Positions 6,696 through 13,838 of a DNA stretch of 13,838 nucleotides are shown piece after piece. Both the position numbers and the translations under genes were made by a program. This stretch comes from JAAGZL01 sp050288625 (GTDB taxonomy: Bacteria > Pseudomonadota > Gammaproteobacteria > Chromatiales > Chromatiaceae). The notes under the pieces were generated by a model. That model did not search any database, had not been told where the DNA came from, and saw only the letters and a list, made by a program, of their open reading frames with translations. The stretch is from NCBI GenBank assembly GCA_050288625.1, contig JBNKEE010000049.1, positions 1 through 13,838 of the forward strand, read 5' to 3'. Within the stretch, counting starts at the first letter, position 1; each line of letters opens with the position of its first letter.

Positions 6696-7631
6696 TCAGG
6701 GTCTACCGTCTAATTCCGAGCCCTCTTTTTTCATTTCCATCAGATCCGCCTTACTGATACCAAGGTACAGTACGGCTGAACTGGCCACATAGATAGAAGA
6801 GTAGGTGCCTATTACTACGCCCACAATAAGGGCAAAGGCGAATCCATGGATGATCTCCCCACCGAAGATAAAAAGCGCAATCAGCACCAGAAGCGTGGTG
6901 AGTGAGGTAACCAGGGTGCGGGACAGGGTCTGGTTAAGGGATGTGTTGATGATCTCTTCCGGGGTACCTTTGCGCATACGCCTGAAGTTTTCACGAATTC
7001 GATCATACACCACAATGGTATCGTTCAACGAGTAACCGATCACGGCTAAAATTGCGGCCAATACCGGCAGGTCAAACTCTATCTGCAACACTGAAAACAC
7101 ACCGATCGTCACCAAGACATCGTGTATCAAAGCAATAACCGAACCGACGGCAAAACGATACTCAAAACGCAATGCCACATAAATGAGGATGCCGATCAAT
7201 GCATAAAGCATGGCCAGGCCTCCGTCCTCAGTCAGCTCGTCTCCAACCTGGGGACCCACGAACTCCACGCGACGCAGTTCAGCCTTACCGGCAAGATTAT
7301 CAATAGCAGCGAAGGCGCGATTACTAAGATCCGCGCTGCTCACATCTTCCCTTGGCGCCAACCTTATCAGGACATCCTTGGATGAACCGAAATGTTGCGC
7401 CATCGCGTCACCGAAACCATTGTCTGCCAGCGACTGGCGCACTTTCTGCAGCTCAGCCGCTTCCTGGTAACCTACTTCAACCAGGGTCCCTCCAGTAAAA
7501 TCGATACCCAGATTCAAACCCCGGGTAAATACCGAGAATATGGAAACAAGGATAAGAGCAACAGAAAACACCATAGCCAACTTGCGTCTGGCCATGAAGT
7601 GTATATTTAGTTTGGATTTTAAGATCTGCAT
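6696..7631 (-). CDS. secF: Protein translocase subunit SecF
   Basis: SecF forms with SecD a proton-driven inner-membrane complex that pulls exported proteins from the SecYEG channel on the periplasmic side. This 311-residue protein has a first membrane helix (about 17-35), then the family motif GIDFTGGTLVEV (42-53), a periplasmic domain (about 53-135) and five more membrane helices. The conserved cluster GYSLNDTIVVYDRIREN (199-215) in the fourth helix region includes the Asp and Arg needed for proton coupling. The ATG is preceded by only a weak purine stretch (GGAAC). It follows secD by 56 bases and ends before the strong terminator at 6602-6640. Confidence 0.97.
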   Translation of the reverse strand: MQILKSKLNIHFMARRKLAMVFSVALILVSIFSVFTRGLNLGIDFTGGTLVEVGYQEAAELQKVRQSLADNGFGDAMAQHFGSSKDVLIRLAPREDVSSADLSNRAFAAIDNLAGKAELRRVEFVGPQVGDELTEDGGLAMLYALIGILIYVALRFEYRFAVGSVIALIHDVLVTIGVFSVLQIEFDLPVLAAILAVIGYSLNDTIVVYDRIRENFRRMRKGTPEEIINTSLNQTLSRTLVTSLTTLLVLIALFIFGGEIIHGFAFALIVGVVIGTYSSIYVASSAVLYLGISKADLMEMKKEGSELDGRP

Positions 7632-7687
7632 TACAGTTCTTGTTCCATATAGTTAATACAAATGCGGTCCGACTGATTCCAGTAGAA

Positions 7688-9541
7688 TCAGATCGCCAGT
7701 TTCTCAACCCGCTTGCCACCATAGATCAGATTAACCACGGCCCTGGTGCCAATTATCGCGGTAAACATGGATGTCAGAATGCCGATAAACAGAGTCACGG
7801 CGAACCCCTTGATAGGCCCGGTACCAAAACTGAACAGTACCACCGCTGCAATCAGGGTGGTGATATTTGCGTCCACAATGGTGGACAGGGCCTTGGCATA
7901 ACCGGCATGAATACTGGCTTGTGGCGTACTACCTATTCCGATCTCCTCACGTATTCGCTCAAAGATCAACACATTGGCGTCCACAGCCATACCTACCGTA
8001 AGCACTATACCTGCGATGCCAGGCAGAGTCAGCGTTGCCTGCAATAGCGAAAGGATGGATACGATCAACACCAGATTCATCATCAAGGCCAGATCGGCTA
8101 CCAGACCAAAAACCCGGTAATAGAACGCCATGAAGACCATCACCAGCACCAGACCTATCATCACAGACTGAAAACCCTGGTCGATATTATCCTGACCCAG
8201 ACTTGGACCTATGGTACGCTCTTCCACTATCTCGATGGGCGCAGCCAGGGCCCCGGCCCGCAGCAACAGAGCTAGATCGTGGGCCTCGGCCGGACTATCC
8301 AGACCAGTGGTTTGAAAACGGCGCCCGAATGGCTCCAGGATATTGGCGACACTGATCACCTCTTCCACTCTAACTCGACGTTTGACATCCTTGCCATCGA
8401 TCTTCTTGGTCTCGGTCCTGGTCTCTATGAAAACCACCGCCATGGGTTTACCCACATTATCGGTGGTGACGTTACGCATACGGCGCCCACCAGCACCATC
8501 CAGTTGTACCACCACTGCCGGCGAACCGGATTGCTGATCAAACCCCGATCTGGCATCGGATATCTGATTACCGGTAACGATTACCCGCTTTTTGAGAAGT
8601 ATGGGTCTACCATCTCTGGTGCGGTAAAGCTTGGAGCCAACTGGGACCCTGCCATCCAGGGCATCCTGGAGATTACCTTCGGTGTCCTCCAGGCGATACT
8701 CCAGAGTAGCGGTAGCACCCAGGATATTCTTCAACTTACTCGGATCCTGCGCACCAGGTAACTGCACCACAATCCTGCGTTCTCCCTGCTGCTGTATGAT
8801 GGGCTCGGCAATACCCAGGGCATTCACACGATTTCTCAGGGTAGTGATATTCTGTTGCAGGGCAAACTTGCGCGCCTCTTTCTGCTCTGGCAGACCCATG
8901 GTTGCCTTTACATAAAACGCATCTGCATCATCTATCGGTTCAATGCCGAGATTCCGGAATTGACTATCGATCACATCCAGCGCTTTGTCCCTCAGGCCTG
9001 TCTCTCGGAATTTGACCATGACCGAATTGCCCTGCATGGTTACGGCCACATAGCGCAGCTTGTTCTCCCGCATCGTAGTACGAATATCGTCCTGATAGCG
9101 CTCCAAGGCCTGCTTGACTGCGGCATCGATATCCACATCAATCAACACGTGGATACCACCACGCAAATCGAGCCCAAGATACATAGGCTGGGCGCCGAAA
9201 GACTCCAGCCATCCGGGCAGATCCGGCAATAGGGTTAGGGCGGTGATATAGTCTGGGCCTAAAGTTGTTTCTAGCTTCTCCTGCGCCTTAAGTTGTGACT
9301 CCGAATCCTTAAACCTCAGCAATAGCTTGCTCTTGTTGGATTCAAGCGCCTTGTAAGCGATGCCTGACGATTCCAGGACCTGCTTAACCTTGGACTCAGT
9401 AGCGCTATCTACCTGAGCGCGGCGGGTACCGGAGATCTCAATTGAAGGATCTTGATCATAGACATTAGGCAAGGCGAATAGCAGCCCGACTAGAACTAAC
9501 ACTACTACCAGCAGATTTTTCCAAAGTGGATATCGATTCAT
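7688..9541 (-). CDS. secD: Protein translocase subunit SecD
   Basis: This 617-residue inner-membrane RND-family protein partners SecF in late protein export. It has an N-terminal membrane helix (about 8-26), the D1 motif LGLDLRGG (122-129), and a large periplasmic P1 region up to about 440. The C-terminal block of five helices carries the motif TVGMAVDANVLIFERIREE (515-533), whose Asp521 corresponds to the proton-pathway Asp519 of E. coli. Length equals that of E. coli SecD. AGAAG lies about 8 bases before the ATG. It follows yajC by 74 bases and precedes secF by 56, the usual operon. Confidence 0.97.
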   Translation of the reverse strand: MNRYPLWKNLLVVVLVLVGLLFALPNVYDQDPSIEISGTRRAQVDSATESKVKQVLESSGIAYKALESNKSKLLLRFKDSESQLKAQEKLETTLGPDYITALTLLPDLPGWLESFGAQPMYLGLDLRGGIHVLIDVDIDAAVKQALERYQDDIRTTMRENKLRYVAVTMQGNSVMVKFRETGLRDKALDVIDSQFRNLGIEPIDDADAFYVKATMGLPEQKEARKFALQQNITTLRNRVNALGIAEPIIQQQGERRIVVQLPGAQDPSKLKNILGATATLEYRLEDTEGNLQDALDGRVPVGSKLYRTRDGRPILLKKRVIVTGNQISDARSGFDQQSGSPAVVVQLDGAGGRRMRNVTTDNVGKPMAVVFIETRTETKKIDGKDVKRRVRVEEVISVANILEPFGRRFQTTGLDSPAEAHDLALLLRAGALAAPIEIVEERTIGPSLGQDNIDQGFQSVMIGLVLVMVFMAFYYRVFGLVADLALMMNLVLIVSILSLLQATLTLPGIAGIVLTVGMAVDANVLIFERIREEIGIGSTPQASIHAGYAKALSTIVDANITTLIAAVVLFSFGTGPIKGFAVTLFIGILTSMFTAIIGTRAVVNLIYGGKRVEKLAI

Positions 9542-9615
9542 CGTTATTCTTCTGAAACCGGGTGCTGAAACCTGGCAGTGATCTACACACCCAGACTACT
9601 CGGTTACAAATTGAT

Positions 9616-9948
9616 TTACAGTTCCTTAAGCGTACCTTTAGGCATCACAGCGCTTATTGATGTGCGGCGCACCTTGATCTCAACCCCTTCCGCCACTTCC
9701 AAAAGAATGAAGTTGTCTCCAAGATTGGCGATCTTGCCCATAATGCCGCCCTCGGTCTGCACCTCATCACCCTTGGCCAAGGCATCCACCATCTTCTTCT
9801 GTTCTTTTTGACGTTTCATCTGGGGCCGGATCATAAAGAAGTAAAGGATTACTATCAGACCAATCGGCAGGATCAAACCCTCTAGTCCACCACCGGCGGC
9901 TGCGGCCGGTGCGGCCTCTGCCATAGCATCAGAAATAAAGAAACTCAT
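9616..9948 (-). CDS. yajC: Sec translocon accessory protein YajC
   Basis: YajC is a small single-span inner-membrane protein that associates with SecDF and the SecYEG holocomplex. The 110-residue product has an Ala/Gly-rich N-terminus, one membrane helix (about 23-40) ending at the family signature FFMIRPQMKRQKEQKK (37-52), and a soluble domain with GDEVQTEGGIMGKI. Length is normal for the family. The ATG has no strong Shine-Dalgarno. It is the first gene of yajC-secD-secF. The tgt gene, commonly upstream of yajC in proteobacteria, is absent; a divergent mtaB operon lies there instead. Confidence 0.95.
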   Translation of the reverse strand: MSFFISDAMAEAAPAAAAGGGLEGLILPIGLIVILYFFMIRPQMKRQKEQKKMVDALAKGDEVQTEGGIMGKIANLGDNFILLEVAEGVEIKVRRTSISAVMPKGTLKEL

Positions 9949-9985
9949 AGTTATTTAACCCGGTTCACAGTTATTGAAGCGGCGT

Positions 9986-9991
9986 ATTATG
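9986..9991 (-). promoter_or_regulatory. Possible -10 box for yajC-secD-secF
   Basis: CATAAT on the minus strand (five of six consensus bases) lies about 40 bases before the yajC start. No good -35 hexamer stands at 16-18 bases, so it would need an activator or be weak. It is offered because some promoter must drive the operon from this 190-base divergent interval. Confidence 0.3.
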
Positions 9992-10044
9992 CCACAGTTA
10001 ACACCAACAAAGGAAAGGCAAAACCGTCTATTTGCTGCAATCTT

Positions 10045-10073
10045 TTGCATATCCCTTACCGTCCAGCTATAAG
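10045..10073 (+). promoter_or_regulatory. Candidate promoter of the mtaB operon
   Basis: TTGCAT (10045-10050) and TATAAG (10068-10073, five of six bases) are separated by exactly 17 bases. Start near 10080 would give a leader of about 59 bases before mtaB. The -35 matches only its TTG core. No other plus-strand pair in the interval is better. Confidence 0.4.
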
Positions 10074-10138
10074 AACATGTACAATCTCCAGCCAATCCAA
10101 CACATTTGTTCTGCATCAGCTGCATACACATCATATAC

Positions 10139-11437
10139 ATGCGTATCTATCTAACGACCCTTGGCTGCCGCCTCAACGAGGCCGAAGTGGAGACTTGGTC
10201 CCGTGGTTTTCAAGCCAACGGACACCAGCTCACCCAGGGTCTGGAGCAGGCGGACATGATAGTGGTCAACAGCTGTGCCGTAACAGCAGAGGCGGTGCGT
10301 AAATCCCGCAAACTTATCCACCGGGTCCACAACAATAACCCTCATGCCAAGCTAATCGTAAGCGGTTGCTACGCATCCCTTAACCCAGCGGTTGCAGCCC
10401 AGGAGATGGGGGTGGATATGGTAATAATCAACCAGGACAAAGATCGACTGGTAGAAATAGTAAGCGAAGAGCTCAATCTCAAGAGCATGCCGCAAACAGC
10501 CACCGAACCAGGGGTCAACTCGCTGCTAGCACGAGGACGCCAGCGTGCCTTTATTAAGGTTCAGGACGGATGCCGTTACAACTGCACCTTCTGTATCGTG
10601 ACCAAGGCACGTGGCGATGAGCGCAGCCGCCCCCTATCCGAGGTAGTTGCAGAGATAAATCGACTCCATGATGATGGCATCAAGGAGGTGGTGTTGACCG
10701 GGGTGCATATTGGCGGTTATGGCAGTGATCTGGGCAGCAGCCTGACCGAGCTGATCCAGGCCGTACTAGCACAGACCGACATACCCAGAATACGCATTGG
10801 AGCAGTAGAGCCATGGGATCTGCCAGACCGGTTCTGGTCCTTGTTCGAGAACCCGCGCTTTCTGCCTCACCTGCACCTGCCTTTGCAGAGTGGATCAGAT
10901 AAGACCCTACGACGCATGGCAAGGCGCTGCAAAAAGGATGAGTTCGCCCGTTTGGTGGATGCCGCACGTGCCGCCATCCCTAACTTCAATGTCACTACCG
11001 ATGTAATCGTGGGCTTTCCCGGTGAGGGTGATGAGGAGTGGCACGAATCGATAGAATTTATCCAACAGATCGGTTTCGGACACCTACACATATTCGCCTT
11101 CTCGCCCCGAGCCGGAACCATAGCGGCAGATATGCCAGAGCGCACACCGCGCGATATCATACGTAGGCGTAGTCAGGAGCTACATGACCTGGGCGTGCAG
11201 ATGAAAAAATCGGTACTACAGCAGAATCTGGGACAGATTTATTCTGTCCTGATGGAAGGCATGGAAGGTGATGCAAACGGGAATACCAAGGTACGAGGTG
11301 GGTATACGCCCAATTTCCTGCGTGTTGCGGTACCATACGCAGACCGTGACACACTGGACAATAAGATAATAAAGGTAAGAATGGATGCCGTCAGCGAAGA
11401 TGGCACCACCATACTAGGATCCATGTATAAGGTATAA
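10139..11437 (+). CDS. mtaB: tRNA t6A37 methylthiotransferase MtaB
   Basis: MtaB is a radical-SAM enzyme that inserts a methylthio group at C2 of N6-threonylcarbamoyladenosine-37, giving ms2t6A in tRNAs reading ANN codons. The 432-residue product has the UPF0004 domain with cluster cysteines 10, 46 and 77. The radical-SAM signature CRYNCTFC (Cys145, Cys149, Cys152) and a C-terminal TRAM-like region (about 365-430) follow. The start TLGCRLNEAE pattern fits MtaB rather than MiaB or RimO. ATG at 10139 is chosen because the family begins right there; an in-frame TTG at 10106 would add 11 unlike residues. No Shine-Dalgarno is visible for either. It heads a tight plus-strand operon that ends with tcdA. 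Confidence 0.93.
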   Translation: MRIYLTTLGCRLNEAEVETWSRGFQANGHQLTQGLEQADMIVVNSCAVTAEAVRKSRKLIHRVHNNNPHAKLIVSGCYASLNPAVAAQEMGVDMVIINQDKDRLVEIVSEELNLKSMPQTATEPGVNSLLARGRQRAFIKVQDGCRYNCTFCIVTKARGDERSRPLSEVVAEINRLHDDGIKEVVLTGVHIGGYGSDLGSSLTELIQAVLAQTDIPRIRIGAVEPWDLPDRFWSLFENPRFLPHLHLPLQSGSDKTLRRMARRCKKDEFARLVDAARAAIPNFNVTTDVIVGFPGEGDEEWHESIEFIQQIGFGHLHIFAFSPRAGTIAADMPERTPRDIIRRRSQELHDLGVQMKKSVLQQNLGQIYSVLMEGMEGDANGNTKVRGGYTPNFLRVAVPYADRDTLDNKIIKVRMDAVSEDGTTILGSMYKV

Positions 11438-11443
11438 CAATAG

Positions 11444-12175
11444 ATGTCATCCCCTTTTGTACCCGGCCAATGGCGGCCATATATACTCATCTCTGCCAAT
11501 CTGTTCGGCATCATCCTATTTGCCAGCTGGCTGCTGGAACCGACACGCTCACTCTGGATGGATCTGGATAACCGTGTGTTCTGGGCCATGAACAACTCTC
11601 TGGCAGAGGGACGAGCCTGGCAATGGCTCTGGGCCATAACCAACCACCGTCTGTTTGATCTGGTAGCCGCGTCCAGCATGTTATTACTCTTTGCCCATCG
11701 CAGCCTGATCGGGGACCGAGGAAATCTGAGCCGTTATATCGCCATCGGCATCCTGCTGTTACTGACGGCGTTAATCGCATCCCAGGTCAGCAAGGCCATA
11801 CCCATAGATAGGATAAGCGGCACCTTTGAATACCCCGAGGCCATTCGTATCTCTCAATTGGTGCCTGTGGAAGCCAAGGATACAGCCATAGACAGCTTCC
11901 CAGGAGACCACGGCCTGATACTGCTGCTGTTTGCCGGCTTCGTCGCATTCTTCATGCCACGCAGTTACGGCATCATCTCATTCATCATGATGATCGCCTT
12001 TACCCTGCCGCGCATGATGAGCGGTGCCCACTGGCTAACCGATGAGATCGTTGGCGCCCTGTCCATCGGAATAGTGTTCCTTAGTTGGGTTTTGGCCACC
12101 CCCCTCCACCGCATCGCCCTGGACTTGATTGACAGATGGGTGCTGAGGCGCAAGGCAAAATCATCCGATGCCTAA
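11444..12175 (+). CDS. PAP2-family membrane phosphatase
   Basis: This 243-residue protein has about six hydrophobic segments (around 13-31, 70-86, 97-115, 157-171, 174-189, 200-219) and the C-terminal motifs of the PAP2 (lipid phosphatase) superfamily. The blocks are a degenerate first motif K117-x5-R123, second motif SFPGDH (151-156) and third motif R190-MMSGAH-WLTD (to 200). Bacterial relatives dephosphorylate undecaprenyl pyrophosphate or lipid phosphates at the inner membrane, usually with SFPSDH; here Ser is Gly. The catalytic histidines 156 and 196 and Asp200 are kept, so activity is plausible, but the substrate cannot be told. The ATG is 6 bases after the mtaB stop, with AAGG about 11 bases upstream. 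Confidence 0.8.
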   Translation: MSSPFVPGQWRPYILISANLFGIILFASWLLEPTRSLWMDLDNRVFWAMNNSLAEGRAWQWLWAITNHRLFDLVAASSMLLLFAHRSLIGDRGNLSRYIAIGILLLLTALIASQVSKAIPIDRISGTFEYPEAIRISQLVPVEAKDTAIDSFPGDHGLILLLFAGFVAFFMPRSYGIISFIMMIAFTLPRMMSGAHWLTDEIVGALSIGIVFLSWVLATPLHRIALDLIDRWVLRRKAKSSDA

Positions 12176-12177
12176 TC

Positions 12178-12942
12178 ATGTTGATCGACAGCCACAGCCA
12201 CTTTGATGACCGCAGCTTCGACCCGGACCGCGAGGACGCCTGGCAACGCGCCCGGGATGCAGGTGTCGTAGCTCAGATCATACCTGCCGTAACCGCATCT
12301 GACTGGCCGCGGGTAAAAGAGACCTGCTTTAAACATATCGGGCTCTATCCAGCCTACGGCCTACACCCCATGTTCTGCCATGAACACACAGATTCCGACC
12401 TGCAAATATTGAAGGAATGGATAAAAAGGGAACTTCCGGTGGCAATCGGCGAATGTGGCCTGGATTTCTATATAAAGGATCCGGATAAACAGAGGCAGTT
12501 GCAACTGTTCCATGCCCAACTGGCAATAGCGGAGAAATCCGGTCTACCGGTAATCATACATGCCCGCAAGGCGGTAGAAGAAACGATCAATTGCCTGCAA
12601 CAACATCCTGGCTTACGTGGTGTATTACACAGCTATTCCGGCAGTCTGCAACAGGCAAAACGCCTTATGAGGATGGGTTTTCTCATGAGCTTCGGCGGGC
12701 CTATCACCTACCCTAATGCCACCCGCCTGCGCCAACTTGTAGCGGAGCTGCCACTGGAGTACATAATGTTGGAAAGCGATGCCCCAGACCAGCCGGACAG
12801 CCAACACCGTGGTCAGCGTAATGAACCATCATACCTGCCGCTTATCCTACAGGAGATGAGTGAGTTGAGAAACGAACCAGCAGATCACATCGCGGCCCAG
12901 ACTAGGGAAAACGCCCAACGACTCTTCGGGATAGCGCCATGA
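12178..12942 (+). CDS. yjjV: TatD-family metal-dependent hydrolase, YjjV-like
   Basis: The TatD family are TIM-barrel metal hydrolases; members are reported as DNases or D-aminoacyl-tRNA deacylases, and YjjV's physiological role is unsettled. The 254-residue product carries the metal ligands: HSH at 6-8, Glu92 in GECGLDF, His128 in IIHAR, His151 in LHSYSG and Asp201 in ESDAPDQP. The stretches SGSLQQAKR, GGPITYP and LRNEPADHIA resemble E. coli YjjV more than TatD or YcfH. The ATG at 12178 is used because the family begins MLIDSHSH; a start at 12136 would overlap the PAP2 gene by 40 bases. It begins 2 bases after the PAP2 stop, indicating translational coupling. Confidence 0.9.
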   Translation: MLIDSHSHFDDRSFDPDREDAWQRARDAGVVAQIIPAVTASDWPRVKETCFKHIGLYPAYGLHPMFCHEHTDSDLQILKEWIKRELPVAIGECGLDFYIKDPDKQRQLQLFHAQLAIAEKSGLPVIIHARKAVEETINCLQQHPGLRGVLHSYSGSLQQAKRLMRMGFLMSFGGPITYPNATRLRQLVAELPLEYIMLESDAPDQPDSQHRGQRNEPSYLPLILQEMSELRNEPADHIAAQTRENAQRLFGIAP

Positions 12943-13667
12943 GACTGGATCAGGAGAGGACTGAGATCCTAATCGGACCCGAAGGTATATCCAAGCTAGC
13001 GGCCAAACACGTGATAGTGGTCGGACTCGGTGGGGTCGGCGGCTACGCCGCAGAGGCCATAGCCCGTGCTGGAGTCGGCCGCATGACCATCATCGATCAC
13101 GACCGGGTGGGGCCATCCAACTGTAATCGGCAACTTTTGGCTCTGCAATCCAGCATCGGCAGGCCTAAGGTTGATGTTATGGCCGAAAGGCTTCTGGACA
13201 TAAATCCTGATCTAAAACTGGACATAAAAGAACTGTTCATCACACCGGACAACTGCGGCGAACTACTAGCAGGATCGCAGGTAGATTATCTGCTCGACTG
13301 CATCGACAGCATCGCCTGCAAGGCAGCACTGGTGGCCGAGTGTCAGATAAAGACGGTTCCAGTTGCATCAGCCCTGGGTGCCGGGGGACGCATGGATGTA
13401 ACTATGGCAAAGGTCTCGACCCTGGAAAAGACTGCAGTATGTCCGCTAGCACGAGAGATGCGGGGGCAGATGCGCAAACTTGGAGCGTCTCTGGATTACC
13501 CGGTGGTCTACTCTGACGAAACCCCAACCAAGGGCCTGCCACACCAACCTATCGATGGTACTACCCCGGGTCGCCCTCGAGCAGTAAACGGCACTATTTC
13601 CTATATGCCTGGGTTGTTCGGATTAATGTTGGCTGGCCTGGTTATAAGAAAATTGTTGCAGGTGTAA
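12939..13667 (+). CDS. tcdA: tRNA t6A37 dehydratase, TcdA-like
   Basis: TcdA, an E1/ThiF-like ATP-using enzyme, dehydrates t6A37 of tRNA to the cyclic hydantoin ct6A. The 242-residue product has the nucleotide-binding motif GLGGVGG (29-35), Asp53, the NCNRQ motif (61-65), the LLDCIDS motif (118-124) with Lys128, and a C-terminal hydrophobic segment. It is shorter than E. coli TcdA (268). The start LIGPEGISKL and the VVYSDETP block resemble the Bacillus YrvM branch of the family more than E. coli. A ThiF- or MoeB-type adenylyltransferase is the alternative, but it lacks their zinc-cysteine pairs. Its ATG overlaps the upstream stop as ATGA. Sharing an operon with mtaB, which acts on the same base, supports the call. 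Confidence 0.85.
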   Translation: MRLDQERTEILIGPEGISKLAAKHVIVVGLGGVGGYAAEAIARAGVGRMTIIDHDRVGPSNCNRQLLALQSSIGRPKVDVMAERLLDINPDLKLDIKELFITPDNCGELLAGSQVDYLLDCIDSIACKAALVAECQIKTVPVASALGAGGRMDVTMAKVSTLEKTAVCPLAREMRGQMRKLGASLDYPVVYSDETPTKGLPHQPIDGTTPGRPRAVNGTISYMPGLFGLMLAGLVIRKLLQV

Positions 13668-13673
13668 ACACCT
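13660..13673. other. Small hairpin at the tcdA stop codon
   Basis: AGGTG and CACCT form a 5-bp stem around a TAAA loop that contains the tcdA stop codon. The 17-base gap to the convergent gene holds nothing else. No T-run follows on the plus strand and only a broken one on the minus strand, so it is at most a weak bidirectional terminator. Confidence 0.25.
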
Positions 13674-13684
13674 ACAATGGTCAA

Positions 13685-13838
13685 TTACAGCTCCACCACC
13701 TCAAACTGTTCGACCCAGACAACCTCACATGCGTGGTTCCCCGTATCCTCTCTGGTCATGGAGCTTTTCCATCGTCTGCCATCGTCTGCGATCACCTCAA
13801 CCAGATAACCGTTAAGCTCTATTATGTCTCCCTTTCTG
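13685..13838 (-). CDS. Small hypothetical protein, C-terminal part
   Basis: A minus-strand frame is open from the right edge to a TAA at 13685, encoding at least 51 residues. It begins RKGDIIELNGYLVEVIADD and ends VWVEQFEVVEL. The fragment is acidic, with alternating hydrophobic residues suggesting a small beta-rich fold, and contains the block RRWKSSMTREDTGNHACEVV. I do not recognise the family. It is convergent with tcdA, with 17 bases between the stops. Reading as a real gene rests on the clean frame, a plausible amino-acid mix and its position; the start lies outside the window. Confidence 0.6.
   Translation of the reverse strand, partial: RKGDIIELNGYLVEVIADDGRRWKSSMTREDTGNHACEVVWVEQFEVVEL

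Noticed and set aside
8279..8761. A 160-codon plus-strand ORF inside secD
   Set aside because: Antisense shadow of a strongly conserved secD reading frame, with no ribosome-binding site or family motif seen.
9955..10140. A 61-codon cysteine-rich minus-strand ORF filling the yajC-mtaB interval
   Set aside because: It lacks a Shine-Dalgarno, covers both candidate promoters, and its composition looks like translated intergenic DNA.
13769..13788. Tandem 10-base duplication ccatcgtctg in the convergent small gene
   Set aside because: The frame stays open although 10 is not a multiple of three, so it is more likely chance than a recent slippage event.

Overview
The window is a stretch of core bacterial chromosome from a gammaproteobacterium of roughly balanced base composition. 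The evidence is the block tig-clpP-clpX-lon-hupB in the usual proteobacterial order, a yajC-secD-secF operon, and protein motifs that match the Escherichia coli families nearly residue for residue. Genus cannot be set from the sequence alone. Two hints are unusually heavy use of the isoleucine codon AUA and the presence of MtaB, which E. coli lacks. I see no phage, IS element, CRISPR array, toxin system or other island.

Layout. All genes from position 1 to about 9950 lie on the minus strand. Read in the direction of transcription (right to left) they are yajC, secD and secF, then a strong intrinsic terminator, tRNA-Leu(UAG), tig, clpP, clpX, lon, and the first 11 codons of hupB at the window edge. 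From about 10140 rightward, a divergent plus-strand operon holds mtaB, a PAP2-type membrane phosphatase gene, a TatD/YjjV-like metal hydrolase gene and a tcdA-like gene. These four are packed tightly, with gaps of 6 and 2 bases and then a 4-base ATGA overlap. A convergent minus-strand small gene runs off the right edge.

How the genes fit together. The left part is a proteostasis cluster: SecDF-YajC drives protein export, trigger factor folds nascent chains, ClpXP and Lon degrade proteins, and HU organises DNA. A near-consensus heat-shock (sigma-32) promoter precedes lon, and a near-consensus sigma-70 promoter precedes hupB. The right operon is framed by two enzymes that act on the same nucleoside: MtaB methylthiolates t6A37 and TcdA cyclises it. 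Together they predict ms2ct6A in this organism's tRNA.

The most notable non-coding structures are three. The tig leader has a hairpin between the Shine-Dalgarno sequence and the start codon, with a second copy of its 3' arm abutting the start. The secF terminator has a loop containing the TATAAT of the following tRNA-tig promoter. Downstream of lon there is a CRP-like palindrome with a 42-bp-spaced direct repeat. I found no convincing undescribed defence or mobile system; the regulatory observations and the tRNA-modification operon are the best leads.
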